A DNA stretch of 64,000 nucleotides, taken from the NCBI RefSeq assembly GCF_003614885.1, contig NZ_QZMS01000007.1, positions 1,426,001 to 1,490,000 on the forward strand. Direction: 5' to 3'. The notes beneath the pieces were generated by a model that saw only the letters and a list, made by a program, of their open reading frames with translations, ran no database searches and had not been told where the DNA came from. The position numbers were made by a program, and so were the translations under genes. Below are positions 1 through 9,124 of this stretch, piece by piece; within the stretch, counting starts at the first letter, position 1, and the number at the start of each line of letters is the position of its first letter. The DNA comes from Photobacterium salinisoli (GTDB lineage: Bacteria > Pseudomonadota > Gammaproteobacteria > Enterobacterales > Vibrionaceae).

Positions 1-14
1 GGGAGACAGAACGC

Positions 15-317
15 ATGTGGTACGTCATTTTTTCTCAAGATGTTGAAAACAGTCTGGAGCGCCGTCTGAGCGTTCGCGAAAATCACCTGGCTCGCCTCAA
101 AGCCCTGCAGGATGAAGGTCGTCTGCTGGTTGCCGGACCTATGCCCGCCATTGACAGTGACAATCCGGGTGAAGCGGGTTTTACCGGCTCTACCGTCATC
201 GCTGAGTTTGGCTCACTGGAAGAAGCAAAAGCCTGGGCTGATGCAGATCCTTACATTGACGCCGGTGTCTATGACAAGGTCATAGTGAAACCCTTCAAAA
301 AAGTACTTCCGGCCTGA
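15..317 (+). CDS. yciI: YciI family protein
   Basis: This 100-residue protein closely follows E. coli YciI over its whole length. Visible family landmarks are the N-terminal MWYVIFSQD strand, the RENHLARL helix carrying the conserved His, the LLVAGPMPA turn, and the C-terminal [18 protein letters not shown] block. YciI is a small ferredoxin-like-fold protein of the dimeric alpha/beta-barrel superfamily; its cellular reaction is not firmly known. The start ATG follows a GGAGA-type ribosome site at the window edge. The stop overlaps the next start by one base (TGATG), so the two genes are probably co-transcribed and translationally coupled. Confidence 0.92.
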   Translation: MWYVIFSQDVENSLERRLSVRENHLARLKALQDEGRLLVAGPMPAIDSDNPGEAGFTGSTVIAEFGSLEEAKAWADADPYIDAGVYDKVIVKPFKKVLPA

Positions 318-733
318 TGGTTATGAATCGAGCATCCATAAAGGCCTTGTTTGCCGCCATGATGGCTGCGGTTATTCTCACAGGCTGTGCTAAATCGCAG
401 GAAGATCTGACCAATGAGCTAGCAGAACGCCGGGCTGCGGTCATTAACTCCAAAGCGCCTTACCCTAAGATTGATCAGTACCAGATCATGAAAGCCAAAG
501 CGCAGCAGAATATCGTTGAAATCACGATCCTTTACGGCGGTGGCGGTAAAGTCGCCCCTACACAAGCCGCACAGGCAGCAGCAGCAAACTTCTGCAGTAA
601 CCCTGAGCTGACACCTATGGTCAGCGAAGGTCTGGGCTATCTGATTCAGATCCTCGATATGCGGGGAAGACCCGTAGTGCAGCAGCCAATCAATGCACAA
701 TTCTGTGCCCAGATAGTGGCTCCCGGCTCCTGA
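317..733 (+). CDS. Small predicted lipoprotein of unknown function
   Basis: This is a 138-residue product with a lipoprotein signal: basic start, hydrophobic stretch and the lipobox ILTGC, with the acylated Cys at about residue 24. The mature part is mostly soluble, with an Ala/Gln-rich segment and a pair of Cys residues (FCSN and FCAQ) that could form a disulfide. I do not recognise the family. A second ATG two codons in (323) is an equally good start. The gene overlaps yciI by one base and is followed by a strong hairpin, so it is probably the last gene of a yciI transcript. Envelope location is inferred from the signal only. Confidence 0.75.
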   Translation: MVMNRASIKALFAAMMAAVILTGCAKSQEDLTNELAERRAAVINSKAPYPKIDQYQIMKAKAQQNIVEITILYGGGGKVAPTQAAQAAAANFCSNPELTPMVSEGLGYLIQILDMRGRPVVQQPINAQFCAQIVAPGS

Positions 734-760
734 TCGGATGCCAGAGAGAAAGCCAGCTAT

Positions 761-791
761 AAAAATGCCGGAGATATCATCCGGCATTTTT
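761..791. terminator. Bidirectional rho-independent terminator
   Basis: A perfect 12-bp stem (AAAAATGCCGGA / TCCGGCATTTTT) with a 7-nt loop lies between the converging lipoprotein gene and the methyltransferase gene. It has A and T runs on the two sides, so it can serve both strands. Confidence 0.85.
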
Positions 792-793
792 AT

Positions 794-1729
794 TTATCGG
801 GCAAAAACCATGGCCTTCAGGGCGCTGTCATGATCCAGATCTTCAAACTCAGGCGGATTATCAAGACGCTCTATAAACCTCAGCCCTGGTGCTTCCTCTG
901 CCATACCATCAATCAGAAACTGTGGTGACACGGCTGGCGAGTTGACACAGGCCAGCACCTTACCTTCGGCTGTCAGCATATCCGGCAAACGGCGCAGAAT
1001 TTTGGCGTAATCTTTCGTGAGTGCAAAACTGCCTTTCTGAAATGACGGCGGGTCAATGATAATCAGATCATAAGGCCCGTTCTTTTTCAGTTTGCCCCAG
1101 GATTTAAAGATATCGTGCCCTAAAAAACTCACCTTGTTCAGATCGTGTCCGTTAAGCCGGTGATTATCCCGGCCGCGCCCCAGAGCCGCTTTGGCCATAT
1201 CCAGGTTAACCACATGCTCCGCACCGCCCGCAATGGCGGCAACAGAAAATCCGCACGTATAGGCAAACAAATTGAGTACTTTGCTGTCTTTCGCCGCGTC
1301 CCTGACCCACTGGCGGCCATAACGCATGTCCAAAAACAGACCGTTATTTTGCTTCTGACCCAAATCGAGTTGAAACTTAAGGCCGTTTTCCGTCACTTGC
1401 TGCCAGGTTTGCAGCTCCCCCCAGATCACTTCCATCGGCGAGCCCGCCCGGTCACGATGCTGTACCAAAAGCGACACTGCGCCCGATTGCTGCCAGGTGT
1501 CCGTTTGTACCAGTTCATGAAGCAAAGCTGTCAAAGCTGCCAGGAAATCAGCATCCTGCTCTTTAAACAGTGATATCTGTACCTGACCGTCAAGCCAGTC
1601 GGCCGTCAGTTGTTCCAGTCCGGCCCAGCGCCGGCCCCGGCCATGAAATAACCGGCGTACTTCATGAGGAGGAGAAGCCAGTTGTGACAGCAAATGTTGA
1701 CAGAACAGAGGTAAAGCAGAAGCGTCCAT
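794..1729 (-). CDS. Class I SAM-dependent methyltransferase (RlmI/RlmK-like)
   Basis: This 311-residue protein contains a Rossmann-type methyltransferase domain in its second half. The SAM-binding motif VLNLFAYTCGFSVAA sits near residue 150, followed by the acidic end of strand 2 (VVNLDMAKAAL). The catalytic-type motif IIIDPPSFQKG lies near residue 225. The DPPSF signature is typical of the RlmI/RlmK family, which makes m5C or m7G in 23S rRNA, but the protein lacks a recognisable N-terminal PUA domain, so the exact substrate is open. It starts at an ATG preceded by GGTGATCC. Its 3' end shares a terminator with the converging lipoprotein gene. A neighbouring pseudouridine synthase on the same strand suggests an RNA-modification pair. 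Confidence 0.85.
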   Translation of the reverse strand: MDASALPLFCQHLLSQLASPPHEVRRLFHGRGRRWAGLEQLTADWLDGQVQISLFKEQDADFLAALTALLHELVQTDTWQQSGAVSLLVQHRDRAGSPMEVIWGELQTWQQVTENGLKFQLDLGQKQNNGLFLDMRYGRQWVRDAAKDSKVLNLFAYTCGFSVAAIAGGAEHVVNLDMAKAALGRGRDNHRLNGHDLNKVSFLGHDIFKSWGKLKKNGPYDLIIIDPPSFQKGSFALTKDYAKILRRLPDMLTAEGKVLACVNSPAVSPQFLIDGMAEEAPGLRFIERLDNPPEFEDLDHDSALKAMVFAR

Positions 1730-1781
1730 GGATCACCAGTATGAAATGAATGATAAATCTAAACGGATAGCGGTAACGGCG

Positions 1782-2486
1782 TTAGTCAACGCGCGGTTTA
1801 ACCAGCCCTGAAGGTAACTGAGGCCAGGGAATATCCCAGGGTGCTGACCACCCGGACAGGGCTGCCTGCACTTCCGCGACTTGCCATAACGAGCCGTGTT
1901 CAGGCAAACAGACAAAGCGGCAGACTTGTCCCTGAAAGGTAAACTGCAGGGCAAATGCGTGTAAATATCCCCGGTCAGCCTCTTCCTGGCCATAAATGTC
2001 GTCACCGGTGATTCCGGCCCCCACACTTTTTAACGCCACCCGGATCTGATGGGTTTTCCCTGTGCAGGGTTTGCACAGGAACAGCCTGCGGCCATCACCG
2101 GCGGCCGTTGAAATAAACTGGGTAATCGCCGGATTCTCTCGTGTCGAATCCAGTTTCCAGCTGCGACGACGTGAACGGCTCATATCACCAATCACAGTGC
2201 CCTGCTTCTTTTTGGGTTTCTTGCTGCTGATTGCGAGATAAAACTTCTGCACTTCACGACGGGCAAAGTTACCCGACAATTCAGACGCTGCTTTCGCGTT
2301 ACGACCCAGCAGCAAAATGCCGGATGTCATCTTATCCAGGCGGTGGATCAGATACAGCTGTTTATCACCGGTTGCCGCAGCAACTTCCGCGAGCAATGGC
2401 TGATCATTGTCATCTTTATGCACGCTCACGCCAGCATGTTTGCAAATAACGAGGAAATCCGGGCTTTGATGCAGAAGTGTAAACAT
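1782..2486 (-). CDS. RluA-family pseudouridine synthase (TIGR01621-like)
   Basis: The product of 234 residues carries the RluA catalytic motif HRLDKMTSGILLLGRN, whose Asp is the nucleophile for uridine isomerisation, and the downstream CKPCTGKTHQIRVALKSVG block. Family members of this type are short and lack an S4 domain, as here. I prefer the ATG at 2486 (protein MFTLLHQSPDFLV) because family members begin at this point. An in-frame ATG at 2561 would add 25 residues without recognisable domain content, and it abuts the stop of the upstream transporter gene. The substrate RNA (rRNA or tRNA) cannot be told from sequence. Confidence 0.85.
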   Translation of the reverse strand: MFTLLHQSPDFLVICKHAGVSVHKDDNDQPLLAEVAAATGDKQLYLIHRLDKMTSGILLLGRNAKAASELSGNFARREVQKFYLAISSKKPKKKQGTVIGDMSRSRRRSWKLDSTRENPAITQFISTAAGDGRRLFLCKPCTGKTHQIRVALKSVGAGITGDDIYGQEEADRGYLHAFALQFTFQGQVCRFVCLPEHGSLWQVAEVQAALSGWSAPWDIPWPQLPSGLVKPRVD

Positions 2487-2564
2487 GGTTCGCAGTTCAG
2501 TTGACTCAGGAAAGCGGCAGTATACCCGCTCTGCCGCATGACGCCAGTCTTGTGATGTCATCCA

Positions 2565-3896
2565 TTACTGAAGGAAAAAGACCAGCAGCATGAGAACCGG
2601 ACAGACAATACGCACATACCATGGCCAGATCCGCCAGAACAGGCTCGACTCAACGGTCGGATAGCCTTTACGGATTTCTTGCAACACTTTGTCTCTGTAC
2701 CAGACCCACCCCACCAGCAGCGCGAAAATCATACCGATAATCGGCTGCGCATAGGCTGTGGTCATAGTTACTACCCGGCCGAACAAAGCGTCAAAATTAA
2801 AGACAATGACAGCCGAGATGGCACAGATTAAGCCACCTATCCACCAGACAGCAGTACTGCGACTCTGGTTAAGCTCTTCAATAGCGCAAGAAACAGGCAC
2901 CTCCAGCATAGAAATGGAAGAGGTCAGCGCTGCAATGATCATCAGCACGAAAAACAGGATACCGACAATCATACCCACAGGCCCCATGGTGTCGAACATG
3001 GTCGGCAGCACACTGAATACCAGTGTATCTGATGCCAGTAATGCCCCGCTCTCGTCGTAAATCACCACGCCGTTATGCTGCGCCACAAACATAGCAGGCA
3101 GGATCAACAGCCCAGCGATAAAGGCAACGGCGGTATCGAGCAATGCGACCTGCGCTGCTGTTTTCGGTAAATTCGCAGACTTACTCAGATACGAGCCGTA
3201 CACCATCATAGTGCACACCCCCAGAGAAAGAGAAAAGAACGCCTGTCCCATCGCACTGACAATCAGCTTGGGAGACAAATGACTGAAATCCGGCACCAGA
3301 TACAACCTCAGCCCGGCCCAAGCCCCCTCCTGCGTCAGTATATATATCACCATGACAACGAACAGCAGCAGCAGGACAGGCATCAGGCGGGTTGACCATT
3401 TTTCGATCCCATCGGCGACCCCGCTCTTTACTACCATTACAGTCAGCCACATAAAAACCAGCATGAGTATCAGATTGCGGCCATTGCCAAAAGCTTCTAA
3501 CCAGTGCGCCAGTGAAACCAGTCCCACCACCTCACAAATCGGTGCCAGCAAATACCCCAGCAGCCAACCGGCAACAATCGCGTAGAAACTCAGTATCAGC
3601 GATACAGCTATCATACCCGCCAGCCCGACAAGCCCCATTAGGGCTTTCTGCTGCGGCCAGACTTTACGCAGGGAAGTAATGGGATCGGCACTGCCGTAGC
3701 GTCCAATAGTCAGTTCAGCCACCAACAAGGGATAAGCCAGTGCAAAGACCATCAGCAAATAAACCATCAGAAATACCGCGCCGCCATTACTGGCCGCTTG
3801 CGTCGGAAAGCCCCAGATATTACCCAACCCGACCGCGGAGCCGGCTGCAGCCAGAATAAATCCAATTCGGGAGCTGAATTGCGCTCTGTTCGCCAT
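2565..3896 (-). CDS. Sodium-dependent transporter, neurotransmitter:sodium symporter (NSS) family
   Basis: This is a 443-residue polytopic membrane protein. The N-terminal segment SRIGFILAAAGSAVGLGNIWGFP is the NSS helix-1 signature with its unwound glycine-rich Na+/substrate site, and GNGRNLILML and several further hydrophobic helices follow. The length and the short helix-12 end fit bacterial members such as TnaT and LeuT relatives, which import amino acids with Na+. The substrate cannot be predicted. The pseudouridine synthase gene follows directly downstream on the same strand, so the two may share a transcript. The start ATG has GAGTATCGAGT upstream, a weak ribosome site. Confidence 0.92.
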   Translation of the reverse strand: MANRAQFSSRIGFILAAAGSAVGLGNIWGFPTQAASNGGAVFLMVYLLMVFALAYPLLVAELTIGRYGSADPITSLRKVWPQQKALMGLVGLAGMIAVSLILSFYAIVAGWLLGYLLAPICEVVGLVSLAHWLEAFGNGRNLILMLVFMWLTVMVVKSGVADGIEKWSTRLMPVLLLLFVVMVIYILTQEGAWAGLRLYLVPDFSHLSPKLIVSAMGQAFFSLSLGVCTMMVYGSYLSKSANLPKTAAQVALLDTAVAFIAGLLILPAMFVAQHNGVVIYDESGALLASDTLVFSVLPTMFDTMGPVGMIVGILFFVLMIIAALTSSISMLEVPVSCAIEELNQSRSTAVWWIGGLICAISAVIVFNFDALFGRVVTMTTAYAQPIIGMIFALLVGWVWYRDKVLQEIRKGYPTVESSLFWRIWPWYVRIVCPVLMLLVFFLQ

Positions 3897-4079
3897 ACTC
3901 GATACTCAAATGACAAGGGGCTCTTACAAGATAAGCCATTTCTTGCCGTAATACGCCTTCACTATTGATACATGCTGCAATATAAAGTGTGTCAAGTTTT
4001 CGCTTAACCCTATGTTTTACTGAGATTCGGGTGCAAAATAGAGCGCAGGTATGCATATAGAAAGAGACAAACCACTTTT

Positions 4080-5537
4080 ATGGATCACGTTTATCAAGTC
4101 TTAGCCTGGCTCAGCCTGTTTATCTATTGGGTTGCCATTGCGGCTGTCACTATGCGGGTGGTATTCAAACGTCGCGTGGTGGGTGTGTCACTGGCTTGGC
4201 TGATGATTATCTACATCATTCCTATTGGTGGCATCATTGCCTATCTCATGTTCGGTGAGCTCAATCTTGGCAAAAAACGGGCATTACGTGCCGAAGAAAT
4301 GTTTGAGCCTTTCGCCAACTGGTTTAAGCAACTGTACAACTGCCCCGGGCATCAGCCGCAACTGATGAACCTGCATACCAAACCTATTCACGACTTGTGT
4401 CAGAATCGCCTCGGCATTCCGGCGTTGGTGGGTAACAGCATGACATTGCAGGACACCCCGCAATCCATTCTGCGCTCGCTGATTTCAGACATACAACAGG
4501 CCCATCGCGCTATTCATTTGGAATTTTACATCTGGCATCCGGGCGGTCTGGCCGACGAAGTGGCGACGGCATTAATTCTTGCAGCCAAACGCGGTGTTAA
4601 GGTCAGATTACTGCTGGATTCCGCCGGCAGCATGCGTTTCTTCCGCTCCCACTGGCCGCGTTTGATGAGGCATGCCGGTATCGAATTAACAGAAGCGCTG
4701 GCTGTCAGCCCGTTACGTATGTTCCTGCGAAGACTGGATATCCGGCAGCACCGTAAAATTGTTGTCATCGATGCTGAGATTGCCTACACAGGTTCCATGA
4801 ATCTGGTCGATCCCGCTTTTTTCAAAACAGACGCCGGTGTGGGCCAATGGATTGATGTGATGGTGCGAGTCACAGGGCCAGCCGTTTCAGTGCTCAATTG
4901 CATTCAGGCCTGGGACTGGGAAGTCGAAACCGGGCAACGCTATTTGCCCCCTGTTCCAGAATGCGACGCAAACCCGTCTGATGGCAACATTGATATGATT
5001 CAGGTGATTCCATCCGGACCCGGCATGCCAGATGAAATCATCCATCAGGTTCTGTTAATCAGTATTTACCAGGCCAGAGAACGCGTCGTTATCACTACCC
5101 CCTATTTTGTGCCCAGCGAGCACTTGTTACATGCGCTGATCAGTGCCGCAGAAAGAGGGACAGAGGTTCACATTGTCATTCCCGCCAAAAACGACTCTGT
5201 CATGGTTGAATGGGCCAGCCGATCGTTTTTTGCCGAACTGTTGAATGCCGGTGTGTTTATTCACAGATTTAAGGGCGGTCTGCTCCATACTAAATCAGTT
5301 GTCGTTGATGATACCCATTGCCTGATTGGCACAGTCAATCTGGACATGCGCAGTCTGTGGCTGAATTTTGAAGTCACGCTTGCGGTAGATAATCCCGTCT
5401 TCACAGAGCAATTGGCACGTTTGCAGCAACAATATATCAAACAGTCCACTCGGATTGATCCGGCAAAATGGCGTGAGCGTTCTTTAGGCCATAAATTTCT
5501 TGAACAATGCTTTTATATGTTCAGTCCGTTACTTTAA
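4080..5537 (+). CDS. clsA: Cardiolipin synthase A
   Basis: This 485-residue phospholipase-D-superfamily enzyme condenses two phosphatidylglycerols into cardiolipin and glycerol at the inner membrane. Two N-terminal transmembrane helices (about residues 5-25 and 38-58) are followed by two HKD motifs: HRKIVVIDAEIAYTGSMN near residue 224 and HTKSVVVDDTHCLIGTVNLD near residue 402. Both His/Lys/Asp sets are intact. The protein ends in the ClsA-typical hydrophobic tail EQCFYMFSPLL. Length equals E. coli ClsA (486). The gene stands alone, divergent from the transporter upstream and followed by a weak hairpin. Confidence 0.95.
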   Translation: MDHVYQVLAWLSLFIYWVAIAAVTMRVVFKRRVVGVSLAWLMIIYIIPIGGIIAYLMFGELNLGKKRALRAEEMFEPFANWFKQLYNCPGHQPQLMNLHTKPIHDLCQNRLGIPALVGNSMTLQDTPQSILRSLISDIQQAHRAIHLEFYIWHPGGLADEVATALILAAKRGVKVRLLLDSAGSMRFFRSHWPRLMRHAGIELTEALAVSPLRMFLRRLDIRQHRKIVVIDAEIAYTGSMNLVDPAFFKTDAGVGQWIDVMVRVTGPAVSVLNCIQAWDWEVETGQRYLPPVPECDANPSDGNIDMIQVIPSGPGMPDEIIHQVLLISIYQARERVVITTPYFVPSEHLLHALISAAERGTEVHIVIPAKNDSVMVEWASRSFFAELLNAGVFIHRFKGGLLHTKSVVVDDTHCLIGTVNLDMRSLWLNFEVTLAVDNPVFTEQLARLQQQYIKQSTRIDPAKWRERSLGHKFLEQCFYMFSPLL

Positions 5538-5615
5538 TCTGCCTGTCCTGCCGGCAAGATCAACAACGCCAGTGACATCAGCTGAAGCGCTTTACTTGGG
5601 TTCGCCGGTAATAAC

Positions 5616-5656
5616 ATCAGATGTCTAAAAAACACACTTTGACATCTGATTTCTTT
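5616..5656 (+). terminator. Possible terminator after clsA
   Basis: A 10-bp perfect inverted repeat (ATCAGATGTC / GACATCTGAT) with a 15-nt loop is followed by TTCTTT. The long loop and 80-bp distance from the clsA stop make this tentative. The rest of the 5538-5914 interval holds no gene that I can support. Confidence 0.4.
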
Positions 5657-5914
5657 GCGTGGTAATAAACTTAAGTGGTAACTTCCCATATGCAATCGCC
5701 TCCCAAATACCATCTTTGGAACAAAGGTCACACAATACAGTCAGACGTTTATACTGATAAAGACAAACAATCCGAAAGATAACACCAAGTTAGTCATAAT
5801 TTCAGACATATCAGCCCAATTCATTTCAAAAGTGAAACAACCCCCTGACATTCATTCATGCGATAAAAGTATTGCTTTGCGATTTTATATAGCTATCTTT
5901 GTATTTACACCCTA

Positions 5915-6454
5915 ATGACACATAAATATGAGGGATATGTGATTCCAAGGAAGTATATTTCACCCCTATTCAATTCCCTAAGAGCAGGCCTGCTATTTGC
6001 TGGTTTTGTTGTTGTTTTTCCTGTTTTTGCTCTTACACCGCCACCATTAACGCTCAAAGGACTGTCGGCGGAAAGTGCACCCATAGAAGTCCTCCTGACA
6101 CAAGACGATATCGCCAGCCTTCCTCAGGAATCCATCACCACCTCCATGCCTTGGGTTAATGGCAAGGCAACATTTTCCGGTGTTAACCTGCAAGCACTGC
6201 TAAACCATTATCAATTGAAACCCGGCACCATACATTTAACAGCCCTGAATAAATTTACCGCCGAATTGAACTGGCAAGATATGGAAACATATCAACCTGT
6301 ACTGGCGGTACGTCACAATGATGAATGGATGAGAGTACGTGATTACGACCCCTTCTGGCTTATTTTTTCACTGGATACGTACCCGAACCTGATTGATAAG
6401 GGCTTTTTAGAAAAAATGGTCTGGCAGATAAACGAAATTAATGTGGTGCCATGA
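5915..6454 (+). CDS. Periplasmic oxidoreductase molybdopterin-binding-fold protein without Mo ligand
   Basis: This 179-residue product has a cleavable signal peptide (hydrophobic RAGLLFAGFVVVFPVFA, cleavage near residue 40) and a mature domain that fits the sulfite-oxidase-type molybdopterin fold in short form. The blocks SMPWVNGKATFSGVNLQALL, the ELNWQDMETYQPVLAV strand and the closing KMVWQINEINV segment support this. The mature part contains no cysteine, so the Mo-ligating Cys of sulfite oxidases and MsrP is missing; a sensing or scaffold role is more likely than catalysis. A GTG at 5939 with GAGG upstream is an alternative start. The stop overlaps the next gene, a diguanylate cyclase, by 14 bases, which points to an operon. 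Confidence 0.75.
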   Translation: MTHKYEGYVIPRKYISPLFNSLRAGLLFAGFVVVFPVFALTPPPLTLKGLSAESAPIEVLLTQDDIASLPQESITTSMPWVNGKATFSGVNLQALLNHYQLKPGTIHLTALNKFTAELNWQDMETYQPVLAVRHNDEWMRVRDYDPFWLIFSLDTYPNLIDKGFLEKMVWQINEINVVP

Positions 6455-7631
6455 CGTGATATCCTTGAAATCATTAAAAGTTTTTCACTTAGCCGGGATG
6501 CCCTTGATGAAAAAGCTGCTTTTTTTTGCGGCCCCCCTGCTTATTGTGTTTACTTTCGTGTCGGTCAGCTCTTTAGAGTCCAATGCTGAGTCTGTCAGTA
6601 AAGACCAGAATCTGGCCAGCTGGTTCATGATGCAACTGAGCGATGAATACAGTGAGCTAATATACCAGCTGCAGAGTTATGAAGCCGGGCGGGCTGATAA
6701 TCAGGATGTGCTGCTTCAGTATGAGATACTGTTAAGCCGGTTTAATTCCATTCAGGTGAACAGCCAGGTGAACCGCCTTCACAGCACCTTTGGTTCATTG
6801 CAGTCTTTCAACCATCATTATCAAATCGTTAAAGGCTACGAAGCTTCGCTGCAACAGCTCTCCAAACAGAATGTGGCTGAACTGACCGTGACGTTCAAAG
6901 ATAATTACGATCAATTGATGAGCTATGCGTTGAAAACATTTCTGTTCACCAACAATGTATTACGCTCAAAACTGGACAGGTTTATTTCTCTGCGCTGGTT
7001 AATTCACGCCTCCCTGTTCTCCACCCTGCTGATCGGCATCATGATGATCTATTTGCTGATGAAAGAGTCGAAAACACACCATCAACTGGCGATGTATGAC
7101 TCCTTAACCGGCATACATAACCGACTTTGGCTCAACAGAAAATTAAAAGATCTGGAGAAATCCGGCAAAGAGTTTGCGTTTTTCCTGATTGACCTGAACG
7201 GGTTCAAAGAAGTGAATGATACGCTGGGGCATGGTGCCGGGGATCAGTTGCTAAAAACGATAGCGCGACGACTTGATAACCTGACACATGATGGCATGTA
7301 TGTGGCCCGGATGGGGGGGGATGAATTTGCTGTGATCCAGGTTTTTCCCCAGTCGGTCAATCAAGCGTATGTGTCTAACTTTTTGTTGAATACACTGGAT
7401 CATGTACTCAAAATCCCTATTCAGCTCCTCCATCGTGAGTTATCACTTTCAGCCAGTATCGGCCTGAGCGTGTACACTCCAGGCAGCAAGAGCCTGTCAG
7501 AGCTTTTGCAGGAGGCTGATTTTGCAATGTATGAAATGAAACAGCAATTTAAAGCAGAGCACCCATACCCAATCACCAGCCTGGAACACCCCGCTTCTGA
7601 TGCCGCGTCTGGCTTTACCAAACGCCAGTAA
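6441..7631 (+). CDS. Membrane diguanylate cyclase (GGDEF domain) with periplasmic sensor region
   Basis: The product of 396 residues has a first transmembrane helix (MKKLLFFAAPLLIVFTFVSV, about residues 23-42) and a helical periplasmic region of about 140 residues. A second helix follows (SLFSTLLIGIMMIYLLM, about residues 190-210), then a cytoplasmic GGDEF domain. The active-site loop reads ARMGGDEFAV near residue 291, and DSLTGIHNRLWLN opens the domain. All residues needed for c-di-GMP synthesis are present. No RxxD inhibitory site is evident before the GGDEF loop. The start overlaps the preceding gene; internal ATGs at 6498 or 6507 would also give a membrane start. Co-transcription with the periplasmic oxidoreductase-fold protein suggests that protein feeds this sensor. 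Confidence 0.88.
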   Translation: MWCHDVISLKSLKVFHLAGMPLMKKLLFFAAPLLIVFTFVSVSSLESNAESVSKDQNLASWFMMQLSDEYSELIYQLQSYEAGRADNQDVLLQYEILLSRFNSIQVNSQVNRLHSTFGSLQSFNHHYQIVKGYEASLQQLSKQNVAELTVTFKDNYDQLMSYALKTFLFTNNVLRSKLDRFISLRWLIHASLFSTLLIGIMMIYLLMKESKTHHQLAMYDSLTGIHNRLWLNRKLKDLEKSGKEFAFFLIDLNGFKEVNDTLGHGAGDQLLKTIARRLDNLTHDGMYVARMGGDEFAVIQVFPQSVNQAYVSNFLLNTLDHVLKIPIQLLHRELSLSASIGLSVYTPGSKSLSELLQEADFAMYEMKQQFKAEHPYPITSLEHPASDAASGFTKRQ

Positions 7632-7638
7632 CCGCAAA

Positions 7639-8100
7639 CTAATTGGCTGACCAAATATCACTGGCCATCACATGGCCAGTTTCCAGCAGGGTTTTTAAAT
7701 TACTGATCACCGCAGGCCAACCTTCACTGACATCCTGATAACTCAGCGAACCCGACTGTAAATCACTGTGAATAACCGTTATCCGGGTGTCTTCACCCAG
7801 ATTTTCCAGTGCAATACTCACCTGAGATGAATGCATCACACCATGGTGTCCTCCGGTTTCCTGCCAGCTCAGCACTAAATGGTGAGGAGGATGAATAAGC
7901 AGCACTTTTCCCGTCACATCCTCAATTTCAGATCCGTCAGCCCGAATATGCGCCCAGCGGCTGCCCACCTTCCAGTCAGACTCATTCACATGCCCCCAGT
8001 ATTGCTGGGTCATTTTCGGGTCCAGCAAAGCATTCCAGACGTCAGTATCTTTTGCCGCGATATAGCTGACATATTTGAATTGTTCCAAGCTCATGGGCAT
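7639..8100 (-). CDS. SRPBCC-domain protein (AHSA1/START-like)
   Basis: This 153-residue soluble protein matches the Activator-of-Hsp90-homologue (AHSA1) branch of the SRPBCC fold: the N-terminal VSYIAAKDTDVWNALLDPKMTQQYWG, the VGSRWAHIRADG turn, PPHHLVLSWQ, and the C-terminal SEGWPAVISNLKTLLETG helix. Members bind hydrophobic ligands in a deep cavity and are often linked to stress or detoxification; no specific ligand can be inferred. Two ATGs lie two codons apart (8100 and 8094); the second is better placed behind GAGGT. It converges on the diguanylate cyclase gene with only 7 bases between the stops. Confidence 0.85.
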   Translation of the reverse strand: MPMSLEQFKYVSYIAAKDTDVWNALLDPKMTQQYWGHVNESDWKVGSRWAHIRADGSEIEDVTGKVLLIHPPHHLVLSWQETGGHHGVMHSSQVSIALENLGEDTRITVIHSDLQSGSLSYQDVSEGWPAVISNLKTLLETGHVMASDIWSAN

Positions 8101-8235
8101 ACCTCATCGTTGGGCAGCGAAGCGGGCTGCTGAGCCAATATCCCGATCTGGGCACTTTGGCTCCGCAACCAAAAGAGTATTCGTCATTCTTTATTGAGAG
8201 TAGCACTGAGTGTCTCTGCAAGCCGAACCGGATAG

Positions 8236-8742
8236 TTACAATAACTTCTTCATTTGCAGCAAAGTCCAGGGCTCACCATTGAAAACGCGGGTCGCCCGGT
8301 CAGCCTGATACGTTTCAAAGCCCATACCACGATAACAGTTTACTGCACGAAAATTGTGCTCAAACACTGCCAGTGATATCACCTCGGCACCAAACTCAAA
8401 CTCAGCTTTCTCCACCGCCATATCCAGCAGCATCCGACCATAGCCCTTGCCACGGTCCGACTCATTCGCCACTAATACGCGACAAAGCCGGCAATGTTTG
8501 GGTGCCGACTGGTATAACTCGATATAGCCTTTTGTCTGACCTTCGACCTGAAATAAATAGGGATGGACTTCGGGACGGGCAATATGTTTCTCAATCTGTT
8601 CTATGGTCAGAGGAAACTGATACACAGGCCCTCCCCACAGTAAATTAAACTCCTCATCCGTTACCCAATCCATGAGTAATGAATAGTCCTGTGCGGTAAA
8701 TGGACTAAGCTGATACCGGGAGCCTGGCCGTTTGATAAGCAT
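8236..8742 (-). CDS. GNAT family N-acetyltransferase
   Basis: This 168-residue protein has the GNAT layout: an N-terminal FTAQDYSLLMDWV helix, a central strand GYIELY, the acetyl-CoA pyrophosphate loop ESDRGKGYGRMLL (RxxGxG, about residues 96-104), and the C-terminal NFRAVNCYRGMGFE block. It resembles the RimJ/RimL-like and aminoglycoside-6'-type branch; the acceptor is unknown. It is monocistronic by spacing. The upstream 8743-9124 interval has no supported gene. Confidence 0.82.
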   Translation of the reverse strand: MLIKRPGSRYQLSPFTAQDYSLLMDWVTDEEFNLLWGGPVYQFPLTIEQIEKHIARPEVHPYLFQVEGQTKGYIELYQSAPKHCRLCRVLVANESDRGKGYGRMLLDMAVEKAEFEFGAEVISLAVFEHNFRAVNCYRGMGFETYQADRATRVFNGEPWTLLQMKKLL

Positions 8743-9065
8743 GATCTTCCTTGGACAAATTTATACTGTGTTTATACAGGTGCAACAGTTCGCAGGATCA
8801 ATTACACACCAATGCACTGAGCCAAGTTGCACACAGCTTTGTAGCATTACTGTTGTAGAGAACCAGATCAAGGATCTAAGCCTGATTGATTGCACTAACT
8901 CTCACTTTTCACAGAAGAAATACAGATGAGGGACTGATTCGTACCCTTTTGGGGATATTTCATGCCCATCACAACCCGCAAACTAAATGCGGTTATCATC
9001 GGCATCAATATGTTTTTGCTTGCTGGAGTAAAACGTATCCGGCTTTTTCCGGATCATTACATGGC

Positions 9066-9104
9066 AATAAAAGGTCACAGCCCCAATTGGCAGGTGCTGT
9101 GACC
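9066..9104 (-). terminator. Rho-independent terminator of the 9125-9595 acetyltransferase gene
   Basis: A 9-bp perfect stem (GGTCACAGC / GCTGTGACC) with a 14-nt loop lies just past the stop codon. Read on the minus strand it is followed by TTTTATT. Confidence 0.75.
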
Positions 9105-9124
9105 ATAATTCGACATCAGAACGA

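Noticed and set aside
5534-5731. Minus-strand frame of 65 codons after clsA
   Set aside because: No ribosome site, no family, and it crosses the likely terminator.
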